Assembly: GCA_023397905.1 (NCBI GenBank)
Contig: JAEWSZ010000217.1
Coordinates: 1-38,923, forward strand
Direction: 5' to 3'
Length of the DNA: 38,923 nt
DNA from: Bacillota bacterium
Lineage (GTDB): Bacteria; Bacillota; Clostridia; Acetivibrionales; DSM-1351
The notes under the pieces were generated by a model, which was given only the letters and a program-made list of their open reading frames with translations, had not been told where the DNA came from and did no database searches. Made by a program: the position numbers and the translations under genes. Positions 17,116 through 26,004 of the stretch are shown here, one piece after another. Position 1 is the stretch's first letter; each line of letters opens with the position of its first letter.

Positions 17116-18009
17116 TTGAAGAAGATGATGACTACCGCAAAGATATATCCGTATTGGTTTCTGCTGCCGGGGGGCTTGATATTTATAGCTTTTTTTATAC
17201 TGCCGACGCTTGGCTCATTTGTCTTTGCATTTACTAACTGGAATTCCTTCAACCCTAGTATTTTCAATGCAAAGTTCATATATCTGGACAATTTCAAGGA
17301 CATAATTACAGATCCAAGCTTGAACATTGCCTTCCGCAACACCTTTATTTTTGCCATACTCACAACCGTATTGAAATGCTTTTTCGGTCTGCTCCTGGCA
17401 TTGCTTGTAAACATGAAGCTCAGAGTAAGAAGCTACTTGAGGACAATTTTTTTCTTTCCATGTGTTATCTGTTCGGTAGCAGTGGGCCTTATATTCCTTT
17501 CACTCTATAATCCAAGCACCGGGCTTGTGAACAGGACACTTGACCTGATCGGACTGGGAGTGCTGAAACATGACTGGCTTGGAGAGCTGAACCTGGTGAT
17601 TTTTTCAGTCTGCGGAGCTGAGATCTGGAAATGGTCCGGTTACAATATGATAATATTTGTCGCAGGCCTGAGCGGTATTTCAAACGATATAATAGAAGCC
17701 GGACAGATTGACGGCTGCAATGCATTCCAGAAATTCAGATACATTACTTTTCCCCTCATCAGGAGCTCACTTAATATAAATATCGTTCTCTCGGTGATAA
17801 GCGGACTGAAAGTATTTGATATTGTCTATGCTGTTACAAACGGAGGTCCGGGCTATGCTTCTGAAACCTTTAACACAGTTGTCTTTAAAAAGTTTTCCCA
17901 GGGTTTCTTCGGACTGTCTACGGCAGAAGGGCTTCTGCTATTTATCCTGGTTATGATTATAGCATTGCCTTTAAATCACTACTTAATGAAAAAGGAGGTG
18001 GCTGCATAA
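17116..18009 (+). CDS. CUT1 sugar ABC transporter permease, MalF/UgpA type (locus B)
   Basis: 297 residues with about six hydrophobic segments. I chose the TTG at 17116 because GAGGAG ends nine bases upstream; the ATG at 17125 would be too far at 18 bases. The EAA loop reads IIEAGQIDGCNAFQKFRYIT, with a glycine replacing the second alanine. NGGPG near residue 250 is typical of this subfamily. Its stop is followed after one base by the next permease ATG. The two should form the membrane channel of importer B, again without an ATPase gene in the window. Confidence 0.92.
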   Translation: MKKMMTTAKIYPYWFLLPGGLIFIAFFILPTLGSFVFAFTNWNSFNPSIFNAKFIYLDNFKDIITDPSLNIAFRNTFIFAILTTVLKCFFGLLLALLVNMKLRVRSYLRTIFFFPCVICSVAVGLIFLSLYNPSTGLVNRTLDLIGLGVLKHDWLGELNLVIFSVCGAEIWKWSGYNMIIFVAGLSGISNDIIEAGQIDGCNAFQKFRYITFPLIRSSLNINIVLSVISGLKVFDIVYAVTNGGPGYASETFNTVVFKKFSQGFFGLSTAEGLLLFILVMIIALPLNHYLMKKEVAA

Positions 18010-18010
18010 T

Positions 18011-18832
18011 ATGACAAGGAAAAAAATTTTTGAATTCATACTTGGCGCAGCGGGCATTTTAGCCAGCTTCATTATACTTGTTCCGCTTTATTATGTACTG
18101 ATCAACTCCTTTAAAACCCAGCAGGAAGCTGCGCAGATGAACCTGTCCTTTCCAAAGGTCTTCAACATAGTCCAAAATTACACTGAAGTTTTTAAACGGG
18201 GATATATATTGACTGCTTTTAAAAACAGTATGGTAATTTCATGTGTATCAACCGCCGCTATTATTTTGTTTTCTGCAATGGCCGCATATATAATCCAGCG
18301 CAGGGGCGGACGGGCAATGAATTGGGTGTGGACTCTGGTTATGATAGGATTGATTATACCGTCTTCAATGGTGACTACCACAATGCTGTGCAGATTCCTG
18401 GGACTGAGGTCGCTGGCAGCCGTAATAGCTGTATTCACGGCAACCCAACTGCCTCTTTCAACATTTATATTCCGCGGTTTTTACGGCACCATACCCAGAG
18501 AGCTTGATGAAGCCGCAATAATAGACGGATGCGGAAGCAAGCTGCTGTTCTTTAAAATAATAATGCCGCTGCTTAAGCCTGTAATGATGACAGTTTTTAT
18601 ACTTAATTTTATAGAAATATGGAACAATTTTTCCATTACCGTATATTTTCTGAGCTCATCAAAGGATTATGTAATGCCGCTGACGGTTTATTTCTTCTTC
18701 GGACAGTATAAATCCTCCTGGAACCTGGTATTTGCAGATGTGGTTATTGTGGCACTGCCGGTGGTTATCGCGTATGTGATTGCACAAAAGCACATTATAT
18801 CAGGCATGGTCTCGGGCGCTGTAAAAGAATAA
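18011..18832 (+). CDS. CUT1 sugar ABC transporter permease, MalG/UgpE type (locus B)
   Basis: 273 residues. AAAGGAGG lies within the end of the previous gene and gives translational coupling. The protein has the MalG-type N-terminal membrane helix, a SFKTQQEAAQMNLSFP periplasmic start and the EAA motif LDEAAIIDGCGSKLLFFKII. The C-terminal AQKHIISGMVSGAVKE is the usual subfamily ending. It partners the protein encoded at 17116. The operon continues with carbohydrate-active enzymes after 26 bases. Confidence 0.93.
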   Translation: MTRKKIFEFILGAAGILASFIILVPLYYVLINSFKTQQEAAQMNLSFPKVFNIVQNYTEVFKRGYILTAFKNSMVISCVSTAAIILFSAMAAYIIQRRGGRAMNWVWTLVMIGLIIPSSMVTTTMLCRFLGLRSLAAVIAVFTATQLPLSTFIFRGFYGTIPRELDEAAIIDGCGSKLLFFKIIMPLLKPVMMTVFILNFIEIWNNFSITVYFLSSSKDYVMPLTVYFFFGQYKSSWNLVFADVVIVALPVVIAYVIAQKHIISGMVSGAVKE

Positions 18833-18858
18833 TTAAAATAGTAAAGGGTGGATTGTGC

Positions 18859-19659
18859 GTGGAAAAAGTGCTTTTTGTCGGTATGCCTGACTCAATTGCA
18901 GATATTGCGGCCGGTGAGGCATTAAAAGCGGGGCTGAGAATAGGACTGTACTTTCCTGAGGCTTCAGTACAGGAGACTGTTCCGGACTATATAAAAAATA
19001 ATGCGGATTATTGCACCGGTATAAGAGAAGAGCTTGAAGCGGCTTTTAAACAATTTAACCCCAAGGCCATTATTGATTTCGGTATCCGCAGTACAGAGCA
19101 GCTCCAATGGATTTATAATATGGCAGCCGGAAATATTGAGCAGTATATCTATATCTCCGGGCAGGCTGACACCGCTTCCTGTGAACAATTCCTGTTTGAA
19201 AAGTTCAAAAGGGATGCATTTCCGGTGACACTGCTCAGAACAAGTGCAACCTTAAAAGCCGGAAACAGTGCCTGGCTGGCTGCTCGGTTGAAAAGCGGAA
19301 AAGCTGTCATATCCCCGGGCGACGGCAACAGATGCCGTCAGATTTCCCTGCCGGAGAACATGGGGAAAATGATTGCCGGATTTATAGGGAAAAGCGAAAG
19401 CATTGGGCAGGAATATATTTTAACTGACGGCAATATGGTCACTTTTGACGGATATGTCGATGCTTTTTCCGGAGCACTGGGGATAAAGCCTGAGATTATC
19501 CATATTCCGCAGGAATTCCTGAAAGAGCTGGAGGGAATGGAGGAGTACACAGAAGGCAATATTCCTGTGGAGGCGCAATATAATGAAAAGGCCTATGACG
19601 ACATAATAAAAAGATGGTTTATGCTTGTTAAGGAATTTAAAAAAAATATCTGGCAGTAA
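18859..19659 (+). CDS. Degenerate NAD-dependent epimerase-like (extended SDR) protein
   Basis: 266 residues from a GTG start, preceded by GGGTGG with about eight bases spacing; the TTG at 18853 is too close to that site. It is clearly related to the next gene: VEKVLFVGMPDSI against MKKVLFIGAPGFI, IEQYIYISG against VEQYIFVSS, FPVTLLRTSA against FPVTIARPYY, and VTFDGYVDAFSGALG against MTIDGYVDTIAGVLG. The cofactor glycine corresponding to G11 of the neighbour is D11 here. The stretch of about 25 residues that carries the catalytic Tyr-x3-Lys is absent. It is therefore probably not an active dehydrogenase. The frame is intact and well initiated, so it may be a partner or regulatory subunit. Function unknown. 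Confidence 0.75.
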   Translation: MEKVLFVGMPDSIADIAAGEALKAGLRIGLYFPEASVQETVPDYIKNNADYCTGIREELEAAFKQFNPKAIIDFGIRSTEQLQWIYNMAAGNIEQYIYISGQADTASCEQFLFEKFKRDAFPVTLLRTSATLKAGNSAWLAARLKSGKAVISPGDGNRCRQISLPENMGKMIAGFIGKSESIGQEYILTDGNMVTFDGYVDAFSGALGIKPEIIHIPQEFLKELEGMEEYTEGNIPVEAQYNEKAYDDIIKRWFMLVKEFKKNIWQ

Positions 19660-19673
19660 AATATATGCTCAAA

Positions 19674-19691
19674 ATTTTTATATATAAAAAT
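19674..19691. repeat. A/T-only perfect palindrome between the two SDR genes
   Basis: ATTTTTATATATAAAAAT is an 18-base perfect palindrome in the 51-base gap before the gene at 19711. It could be a weak pause or processing site. A/T-only palindromes also arise by chance in such DNA. Confidence 0.3.
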
Positions 19692-19710
19692 ATCATTTGG
19701 AGGATAGACT

Positions 19711-20754
19711 ATGAAAAAAGTATTGTTTATAGGCGCTCCGGGTTTTATATCGACCCATGCCGTTAATGAAGCCTGTAAGCTGGGCCATGAAGTGGCAGTT
19801 TTTAAAAGATCCGACAAGCTGGATTCCGATCTTGAATACGAGGTTAAACAGTATAAAGGCGACAGAAATCTGCGTCCCGATCTTGAGGCGGCAATTGGTG
19901 ATTTCCAGCCACAGGTGGTAGTGGATTTTGTTTGCTATAGACGGTTTCAGGCCGAATTGATATCTGACCTGCTGGAGGGCAGAGTGGAACAGTACATTTT
20001 TGTGAGTTCTGTCGATTACTACGGATATCCGCTGTCACGGCTGCCATACCCGGAAGGCGGTATTTCTGAAACAGGCAGGCACACAACGGAATATGCCATG
20101 TATAAAGGTGACTGTGAAGAGGTATTTCTGAAAAAATATCATAAAAGCGGATTTCCGGTAACCATTGCCCGCCCGTATTATTCTATTCATAAAAGAGCTA
20201 TTGTAAATTTCTTTAACGGAAGAGACTGGAACAATGAAGGCGGCCGTACCCTTGTGGAACGCATTAAATTCGGACAGCCGGTGATAGTTCCCGGTGACGG
20301 AACAACATTGTACCAGGCGGGTTGCGCAAGGAATCACGGCAGGATGGTTTCCTGGATGATCGGAAAAACATTCGCAATAGGTGAGAGCTATAACTGCTCC
20401 CAGGACAGTGTAATGACCATCGACGGCTATGTAGACACAATTGCAGGGGTACTTGGCACTGCCGCCAATATAGTGCATATCCCTTCGGATCTGCTTCTAT
20501 CCCTGGGACTGGAGGAAGTTGAAACGGGGTATATTCCTATTTTGATGCGTTATAATTCCTATTATTCGGTTGAGAAATTCAAAAAAGCATTTCCTGATTT
20601 CAGATGGGAAGTTTCAGTGGAAGATGCATTGAGGGAATACGTCAGATGGAATCAGGAGCAGGAGCTGTTCAGAAAGGAACCGGCGAAAACCATTGAGGAC
20701 AGAATCGTCACAGCTTGGGAAAAGAGTATAAAATATATGAAGTCAATCGTGTAA
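19711..20754 (+). CDS. NAD-dependent epimerase/dehydratase (extended SDR) family protein
   Basis: 347 residues. The N-terminal Rossmann fold has the cofactor motif IGAPGFIS (G8-x2-G11-F-I). VEQYIFVSSVDYYG carries the catalytic Ser region, and Y128-x3-K132 (EYAMYKGD) is the active-site pair. ISETGRH and the C-terminal substrate domain are present. GGAGG precedes the ATG. Family knowledge: extended SDRs epimerise, reduce or dehydrate sugar substrates with bound NAD. It sits after its truncated relative and before a Gfo/Idh/MocA oxidoreductase and a GH127 enzyme, so it probably modifies the sugar imported by locus B. The substrate may be a free or nucleotide-linked sugar. Confidence 0.85.
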   Translation: MKKVLFIGAPGFISTHAVNEACKLGHEVAVFKRSDKLDSDLEYEVKQYKGDRNLRPDLEAAIGDFQPQVVVDFVCYRRFQAELISDLLEGRVEQYIFVSSVDYYGYPLSRLPYPEGGISETGRHTTEYAMYKGDCEEVFLKKYHKSGFPVTIARPYYSIHKRAIVNFFNGRDWNNEGGRTLVERIKFGQPVIVPGDGTTLYQAGCARNHGRMVSWMIGKTFAIGESYNCSQDSVMTIDGYVDTIAGVLGTAANIVHIPSDLLLSLGLEEVETGYIPILMRYNSYYSVEKFKKAFPDFRWEVSVEDALREYVRWNQEQELFRKEPAKTIEDRIVTAWEKSIKYMKSIV

Positions 20755-20801
20755 AATGATTAACGGTTTAAGAATTTTACAAGAGGGAGGACGTGATGTA
20801 A

Positions 20802-21785
20802 ATGGCCCAAAAGATCAGGTGGGGAATTCTGGGCTGCGGGTATATAGCCAATGAATTTGCCGGAGACTTGAAAATGCTGCCGGATGTAGAAATAACTGCT
20901 GCAGCATCAAAGTCAGCCGTAAAAGCGGAGGAATTTGCAAGTAAATTCGGAGTGCCATATTATTATACCGATTATGAAGCTCTGGTCAAAAATCCTGAAG
21001 TAGATGCAGTTTATGTAGCTACAACACATAATTCTCATTATGAAAATGTAATGCTCTGCCTTGAAAACAATAAACATGTCCTATGTGAAAAGGCGTTTAC
21101 CGTTAATTCGGATCAGGCCGAAAAGATCATCAGGCTGGCGAGACAAAAGAAGCTGTTCCTTATGGAGGCCATGTGGACAAGATTTTTACCCGGCATAATA
21201 GAGCTGAACAGGCTGCTTTCAGAAAAAATGATCGGGGATGTAAGGTTTATGACCGCCATTTTCGGTACAAGATTCCAATGGAATGCCGAAAGCAGATTGT
21301 TCAAGCCGGAGCTGGCAGGAGGAGCATTGCTGGATATCGGTATTTATCCCGTTGCATTTGCAAGTATGATATTTGGAAAGCAGCCTGAGAGTATTAAAAG
21401 CTTTGCTTCGCTGGGGGAATCAGGTGTGGATGAGGATGTTTCATGTTTATTTGAGTATGAGGGCGGAAAAAAGGCAATGCTGTTTTTTTCTTTCAGCGTC
21501 ACTACTCCTCATGAGGCGACCATTGCAGGAACGAAGGGGTATATAAAAATACCCGATTTCTTTCACCCTGTAAAAATGATAATCAAGCTGGAGGGAGAGG
21601 GTGAAAAACTGGTAGAATGTCCGTATGAATTCACAGGATACGGCTATGAGGCCGCCGAAGTATGCAGGTGCATCCGGGAAGGCCGTCAGGAAAGTGAGCT
21701 GATGCCGCTGGATGAAACTCTCCGGCTGATGAAAACCATGGATGTGCTGCGCTGTGAGTGGGGAGTAAAATATCCGGGGGAATAA
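20802..21785 (+). CDS. Gfo/Idh/MocA-family oxidoreductase
   Basis: 327 residues. The N-terminal Rossmann domain has IRWGILGCGYIA (G11-x-G13-x2-A16), VYVATTHNSHYEN and HVLCEKAF with K97, matching the conserved EKP lysine region of the family with Ala in place of Pro. The C-terminal alpha/beta domain includes GGALLDIGIYPVAFA, the conserved D-x3-Y/H segment that helps bind substrate. It resembles the dihydrodiol dehydrogenase/D-xylose dehydrogenase branch. GGGAGG precedes the ATG. Members oxidise or reduce sugar hydroxyls with NAD(P). In this operon it may act on L-arabinose or a related sugar, which is inference. Confidence 0.9.
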   Translation: MAQKIRWGILGCGYIANEFAGDLKMLPDVEITAAASKSAVKAEEFASKFGVPYYYTDYEALVKNPEVDAVYVATTHNSHYENVMLCLENNKHVLCEKAFTVNSDQAEKIIRLARQKKLFLMEAMWTRFLPGIIELNRLLSEKMIGDVRFMTAIFGTRFQWNAESRLFKPELAGGALLDIGIYPVAFASMIFGKQPESIKSFASLGESGVDEDVSCLFEYEGGKKAMLFFSFSVTTPHEATIAGTKGYIKIPDFFHPVKMIIKLEGEGEKLVECPYEFTGYGYEAAEVCRCIREGRQESELMPLDETLRLMKTMDVLRCEWGVKYPGE

Positions 21786-21844
21786 AAAAACAACAGGCAA
21801 ACCGATCAATAACATTGCGGAATTGCGACGGAAAGGATGGGAAA

Positions 21845-23797
21845 ATGTTTCAGCAAAACAGACTTTCTTCTATCTCGTTAAATAAAATAAAAATACAGGA
21901 CTCATTTTGGTCCGGATATATGAAAATGGTAAGGGAAAAGGTTCTCCCCTATCAGTGGGAGATACTGAACAACAGGGTGGAGGGGGCTGAGCCCAGTAAT
22001 TGCATCAGCAATTTTGAAATAGCGGCAGGTCTGAAAAAAGGTGACTTTGCCGGAATGGTATTCCAGGATACGGATGTGGCCAAATGGCTTGAAGCTGCGG
22101 CTTATGGCTTGGCAACCGAGCCCGATGAAGCCCTGGAAAAGATTGCAGACGAGGTCATAGACCTTATAGAAAAAGCACAGCAGCCAGATGGATACATCAA
22201 TACCTATTTCACAGTAAAAGACCCTCAGGGGCGCTGGAAAAACCTTCAGGAGGGACATGAACTATACACGGCAGGCCATTTGATTGAAGCTGCGGTAGCT
22301 TATTATGGCGCAACGGGAAAAGATAAATTTCTTAAAATGATGTGCCGTTTTTGTGATTATATATATAGTGTTTTTGGAACAGACGAAGGCAAAATCAAAG
22401 GCTATCCCGGTCATCAGGAAATAGAACTGGCTTTGGTAAAGCTTTACCGTGTCACCGATAACCGCAGGTACCTGGAACTGGCTAAATATTTTATAGACCA
22501 GAGGGGTCAGGAACCCTTATATTTTAAAGAAGAACGCAAGCGACTGGGAGAACGGTATATATTCCCGGAATTCAGGAATTTTGACGAAAAGTATGCACAG
22601 TACCATCAGCCGCCAAGAGAACAAAAAACAGCCGTAGGTCATGCCGTACGCGCGGTATATATGTACTCGGCCATGGCGGATCTGGCGTATGAATATGGGG
22701 ACGGGCAGTTGATGGAGGCCTGCAGGAGCATATATGACAATATCGTCAACAGAAAAATGTATATTACAGGGAGCATAGGAGCGTCCGAATTCGGAGAAAG
22801 CTTTGCGGGAGATTATGATCTGCCCAATGATTACAATTACTCAGAAACTTGTGCTACCATAGGGCTGGCACTGTTCTGCAACAGGATGATGCAGATAACC
22901 GGTGAAGCCAAATATGCCGATACGGTTGAAACAGCGCTTTATAATACGCTGCTTTCAGGCATTTCTTTAAACGGCACCGAATTTTTCTATGTGAATCCCC
23001 TTGATGTGTGGCCGGATTCCTGCAGGAACAATTCCTCAAAAAGGCATGTAAAGACAGAGCGGCAGAAATGGTTTGGTGTGGCATGCTGTCCTCCCAATAT
23101 AGCCAGGACCATACTGTCCCTGGGACAGTATATTTATAGTATGGATGAAGAACATCTGTATGTGAACCAGTTTATTTCAGGCGAGGCTGAATATTGTGCC
23201 GGGGGGCACAAGGCAATAATCAGCCAGAGTACCGGCTATCCCTTTAAAGATGCCGTCGAGATACAAATCAACTGTCAGAAGCAGGATGAGTTTACCGTTT
23301 GCATAAGGATACCCGGCTGGAGCAGGCGGAATAAAGCCATGCTTGACGGAAAAGAAATTGACATTGATAAAAATACTGAAAACGGGTACCTGAAAATAAA
23401 ACACAGGTGGCATTCTAACAAAATATGGGTGCAGTTTGATTTACAGCCGGTACTCATAGCGGCTAATCCAAAAGTGAGAGCCGATATAGGCCGGGTTGCA
23501 ATAAAGAGGGGACCTGTTGTGTACTGCCTTGAGCAGGCCGATAACGGGGAAAATCTGCATGGAATACAGGTTCCGCTGGATTCAGAACTTGAAGAGAGTG
23601 CAGATGAACATTTGCTGAAAGGTCTCACTATCCCGGTGATAAGTATTGAGGCACAGAGGATAATTGACAACTGGGGTGAACGTCTTTATGCTCCTGCCGG
23701 ATTTAAGACCGGAGCTGCAAAAATAAAAGCCATACCTTACTTTTTATGGGGTAACCGGAGTGAAGGTGAAATGCTGGTCTGGATACGGACAGTCTGA
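21845..23797 (+). CDS. GH127 beta-L-arabinofuranosidase
   Basis: 650 residues from the ATG at 21845, close to the length of Bifidobacterium HypBA1. An upstream in-frame start at 21758 would overlap the previous gene and add 29 unconserved residues. The catalytic set fits the HypBA1 pattern: E318 (acid/base, equivalent to E322), E334 and C336 (zinc ligands, SETC motif), C414 as the thiol nucleophile and C415 as zinc ligand in GVACCPPN. Spacing agrees within one residue. Other family segments are AQQPDGYINTYF, HELYTAGHLIEAA and GYPGHQEIELAL. There is no signal peptide, so it acts in the cytoplasm on imported oligosaccharides. Family knowledge: it releases L-arabinose from beta-linked arabinofuranosides such as hydroxyproline-linked plant glycans. 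Confidence 0.9.
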   Translation: MFQQNRLSSISLNKIKIQDSFWSGYMKMVREKVLPYQWEILNNRVEGAEPSNCISNFEIAAGLKKGDFAGMVFQDTDVAKWLEAAAYGLATEPDEALEKIADEVIDLIEKAQQPDGYINTYFTVKDPQGRWKNLQEGHELYTAGHLIEAAVAYYGATGKDKFLKMMCRFCDYIYSVFGTDEGKIKGYPGHQEIELALVKLYRVTDNRRYLELAKYFIDQRGQEPLYFKEERKRLGERYIFPEFRNFDEKYAQYHQPPREQKTAVGHAVRAVYMYSAMADLAYEYGDGQLMEACRSIYDNIVNRKMYITGSIGASEFGESFAGDYDLPNDYNYSETCATIGLALFCNRMMQITGEAKYADTVETALYNTLLSGISLNGTEFFYVNPLDVWPDSCRNNSSKRHVKTERQKWFGVACCPPNIARTILSLGQYIYSMDEEHLYVNQFISGEAEYCAGGHKAIISQSTGYPFKDAVEIQINCQKQDEFTVCIRIPGWSRRNKAMLDGKEIDIDKNTENGYLKIKHRWHSNKIWVQFDLQPVLIAANPKVRADIGRVAIKRGPVVYCLEQADNGENLHGIQVPLDSELEESADEHLLKGLTIPVISIEAQRIIDNWGERLYAPAGFKTGAAKIKAIPYFLWGNRSEGEMLVWIRTV

Positions 23798-23814
23798 TTT
23801 AATGGCTTCATGTA

Positions 23815-23845
23815 AGAGGGAGCGGCTCTTTGAACCCCTCCCTCT
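23815..23845. terminator. Bidirectional terminator between GH127 and tyrA
   Basis: AGAGGGAG and CTCCCTCT form an 8-bp perfect stem with a 15-base loop, in the 74-base gap between two convergent genes. The U-tracts on either side are short, so its efficiency is uncertain. Confidence 0.65.
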
Positions 23846-23871
23846 ATTGCTGATATTATTTATATTAGTCC

Positions 23872-24963
23872 TTATCTGAACACCTTGTATGAAGAAGCCG
23901 AAAGGATTTCATAAGCCTTATCCGTATTGGCCTGGTCGGACAGTGTGATCCTCAGGCAGCCCTGTTCGAACTCACGGCTGTTGGAAACGTTTATATTCTT
24001 TATGTTGATACCGCTGTCACCAAGCAGTGTGGCTATTTTGCCGATGATACCCGGCTCGTCCTTCACATCCACCACAAGGCCGAAGCTGGGCGGGATAAGA
24101 CTGGTGGACCTGGTAGCGAAACTGTCTCTGAAAGCTTTTGCCCGGTTAAAAAAATCATATATTTCCCGGTTATCGGAAGATTTTATGTCACCTATTATTT
24201 TTTCAAGAATGTCTTTGTAGTCGTTGAGCAGGCCGGTTACAATTTTGCTGTTGCTCAAAACCACGTTTTCCCACATGGTGGGATTGGAGGAGGCGATTCT
24301 GGTAATGTCCTTGAACCCACCGGCGGCCAGGAGCTTTATGAGACCGTCGCCGCTTTCCTTGCCGCTGGCAAGCGTGACCAGAGCCGAAGCCACAATGTGG
24401 GGCACATGGCTGATACAGCCTGTGACCATGTCGTGTTCTTCTGGAGGTACGGCGATGGGAATGGCTCCTATGCTTTTGAGTATGGACTCCATTGTGCCCA
24501 TGGCCGGTTCTGTGGAGGTTTTGGACGGAGTCAGGACATAATAGGCGTTTTCAAACAAATGGGCAAAGGAGTTGGCATATCCCGACTTTTCAGTGCCTGC
24601 CATGGGATGGCCTCCGATAAACACAGGGGCCCCTTCAAGACCTTCGATAAATGCGCAGATTTCGCCCTTTGTACTTGCCACATCCGAAATAATGCAATTT
24701 TCCTTAACCCTGCCTGACAGCAGTGAAAGATAATCAATTGCCTTACTGACGGGAGTGCATATGAAAATTATATCTGAATTATATACCTCATAGCAGCATT
24801 CATTAAATCCCCTGCTGATAACTCCGTCCTTCTCCGCAAGCCTGAGTGACGGGTCATGGCTGTCTACAGCGTATATCCTCAGCTGCTCCGACTTCTGACG
24901 GAAGGCTTTGGCAAGCGACCCGCCTATCAGTCCGAGACCTATTACAGATATGCTTTTAACCAT
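23872..24963 (-). CDS. tyrA: Prephenate dehydrogenase with C-terminal ACT domain
   Basis: 363 residues. The NAD-binding motif VIGLGLIGGSLA starts the protein. Next come IFICTPVSK, SDVASTKGEI and GGHPMAGTEKSG, and the catalytic histidine region is TGCISHVPHIVASAL. The last 75 residues form an ACT domain (VDVKDEPGIIGKIATLLGDS), usually a tyrosine sensor giving feedback inhibition. I chose the ATG at 24963, which overlaps the DAHP synthase stop by 8 bases and begins directly with MVKSISVIGLG. The enzyme oxidatively decarboxylates prephenate to 4-hydroxyphenylpyruvate, the committed step to tyrosine. It is translationally coupled to the first enzyme of the shikimate pathway. Confidence 0.95.
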   Translation of the reverse strand: MVKSISVIGLGLIGGSLAKAFRQKSEQLRIYAVDSHDPSLRLAEKDGVISRGFNECCYEVYNSDIIFICTPVSKAIDYLSLLSGRVKENCIISDVASTKGEICAFIEGLEGAPVFIGGHPMAGTEKSGYANSFAHLFENAYYVLTPSKTSTEPAMGTMESILKSIGAIPIAVPPEEHDMVTGCISHVPHIVASALVTLASGKESGDGLIKLLAAGGFKDITRIASSNPTMWENVVLSNSKIVTGLLNDYKDILEKIIGDIKSSDNREIYDFFNRAKAFRDSFATRSTSLIPPSFGLVVDVKDEPGIIGKIATLLGDSGINIKNINVSNSREFEQGCLRITLSDQANTDKAYEILSASSYKVFR

Positions 24964-25981
24964 TATATGTGAATTCTCTTTCCAGTATGGGTGCAAGCTT
25001 GCTGATATCTTTGCACAGGGAATCAAAATCTTTGGGATTCAGTTGCTGGGCCGCATCCGACATTGCCAGCATTGGATTCGGATGCACCTCTACGATCAAT
25101 CCGTCGGCGCCTGCGGCAATTGCGGCTCTTGACAGCGGAATGACATATTTGGATTTTCCGGCCGCATGGCTGGGATCAACTATTATGGGCAGGTGGCTCA
25201 TGTTTTTTACAACGGGGACAGCGCTCAGGTCCAGCGTGTTTCTGGTTGCGGTTTCAAAGGTCCTGATACCTCTTTCACAGAGCACAACGCCGTAATTTCC
25301 TTCGCTCATAATGTATTCGGCTGCGTTGAGCCATTCGTCTATGGTGGTGGCCGCACCGCGCTTTAAAAGTACGGGCTTCATGGATTTCCCCGCCTCCTTC
25401 AGAAGCTGGAAATTCTGAACATTCCGCGCTCCGATCTGAAACATATCCACATAGGGCAGCGCCAATTCCACCGCTTTTTCGCTTGTGACCTCGGTTATTA
25501 TCTGCAGGCCGGTCTGGTCCTTTGCTTCCTTCAGCAGTTTCAGCCCTTCTTCCTCAAGTCCCTGGAAGGCGTATGGGGAAGTCCTGGGTTTGAAAGCCCC
25601 GCCTCTTAAAATCTGCGCGCCGGACTTCTTGACCGCATGGGCCGACTGTATTATCTGTTCGTAGCTTTCCACGGCGCAGGGTCCGGCCATGATGACCAGT
25701 TCTTTTCCGCCTATTTTGACGCCGTTTACATCAACAACACTTGGTTCGGGCCTGAAGGTTTTCCCCGCGAGCTTGAAGGATTCCACTATGGGAACCAGCT
25801 TTTCCACACCGGGCATAAGTTCCAGGGGGATATCCCTCAGAACGCTCTTGTCGCCGATAATGCCGATGATGGTTCTTTCCGTCCCCTGAGACAGATGCAC
25901 TCCCAGGCCTGAATTTTTTAAAACGTTGATTACATCGTCGATCTGCATCTGATTTGATTTGGGATTCATAACAATAATCAT
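24956..25981 (-). CDS. aroF: 3-deoxy-7-phosphoheptulonate (DAHP) synthase, class I-beta
   Basis: 341 residues. An N-terminal ferredoxin-like regulatory domain of about 70 residues (MIIVMNPKSNQMQIDDVINV) precedes the catalytic barrel. Barrel motifs are VIMAGPCAVES, GAQILRGGAFKPRTSPY, DMFQIGARNVQNF, KPVLLKRGAATTIDEW, VVLCERGIRTFE and PIIVDPSHAAGK. This layout is the Thermotoga/Bacillus-type I-beta enzyme, often inhibited by tyrosine or phenylalanine through the N-terminal domain. It condenses phosphoenolpyruvate and erythrose 4-phosphate, the entry step to aromatic amino acids. An AAAGGATG lies about 8 to 12 bases before the ATG. It heads a two-gene operon with tyrA and has a structured leader of about 135 bases. 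Confidence 0.95.
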   Translation of the reverse strand: MIIVMNPKSNQMQIDDVINVLKNSGLGVHLSQGTERTIIGIIGDKSVLRDIPLELMPGVEKLVPIVESFKLAGKTFRPEPSVVDVNGVKIGGKELVIMAGPCAVESYEQIIQSAHAVKKSGAQILRGGAFKPRTSPYAFQGLEEEGLKLLKEAKDQTGLQIITEVTSEKAVELALPYVDMFQIGARNVQNFQLLKEAGKSMKPVLLKRGAATTIDEWLNAAEYIMSEGNYGVVLCERGIRTFETATRNTLDLSAVPVVKNMSHLPIIVDPSHAAGKSKYVIPLSRAAIAAGADGLIVEVHPNPMLAMSDAAQQLNPKDFDSLCKDISKLAPILEREFTYNG

Positions 25982-26004
25982 AAAATAACATCCTTTCTAC
26001 CATT

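Noticed and set aside
18859..19659. Calling the degenerate SDR gene a pseudogene
   Set aside because: The reading frame is intact over 266 codons, with a ribosome site and conserved segments shared with its neighbour, so a functional non-catalytic protein is as likely.
20760..20771. TTAACGGTTTAA before the Gfo/Idh gene as a third LacI operator
   Set aside because: The central bases are CGGT, so the CG is off-centre and the flanks do not match the two good copies. It also lies inside locus B, which has its own two-component control.
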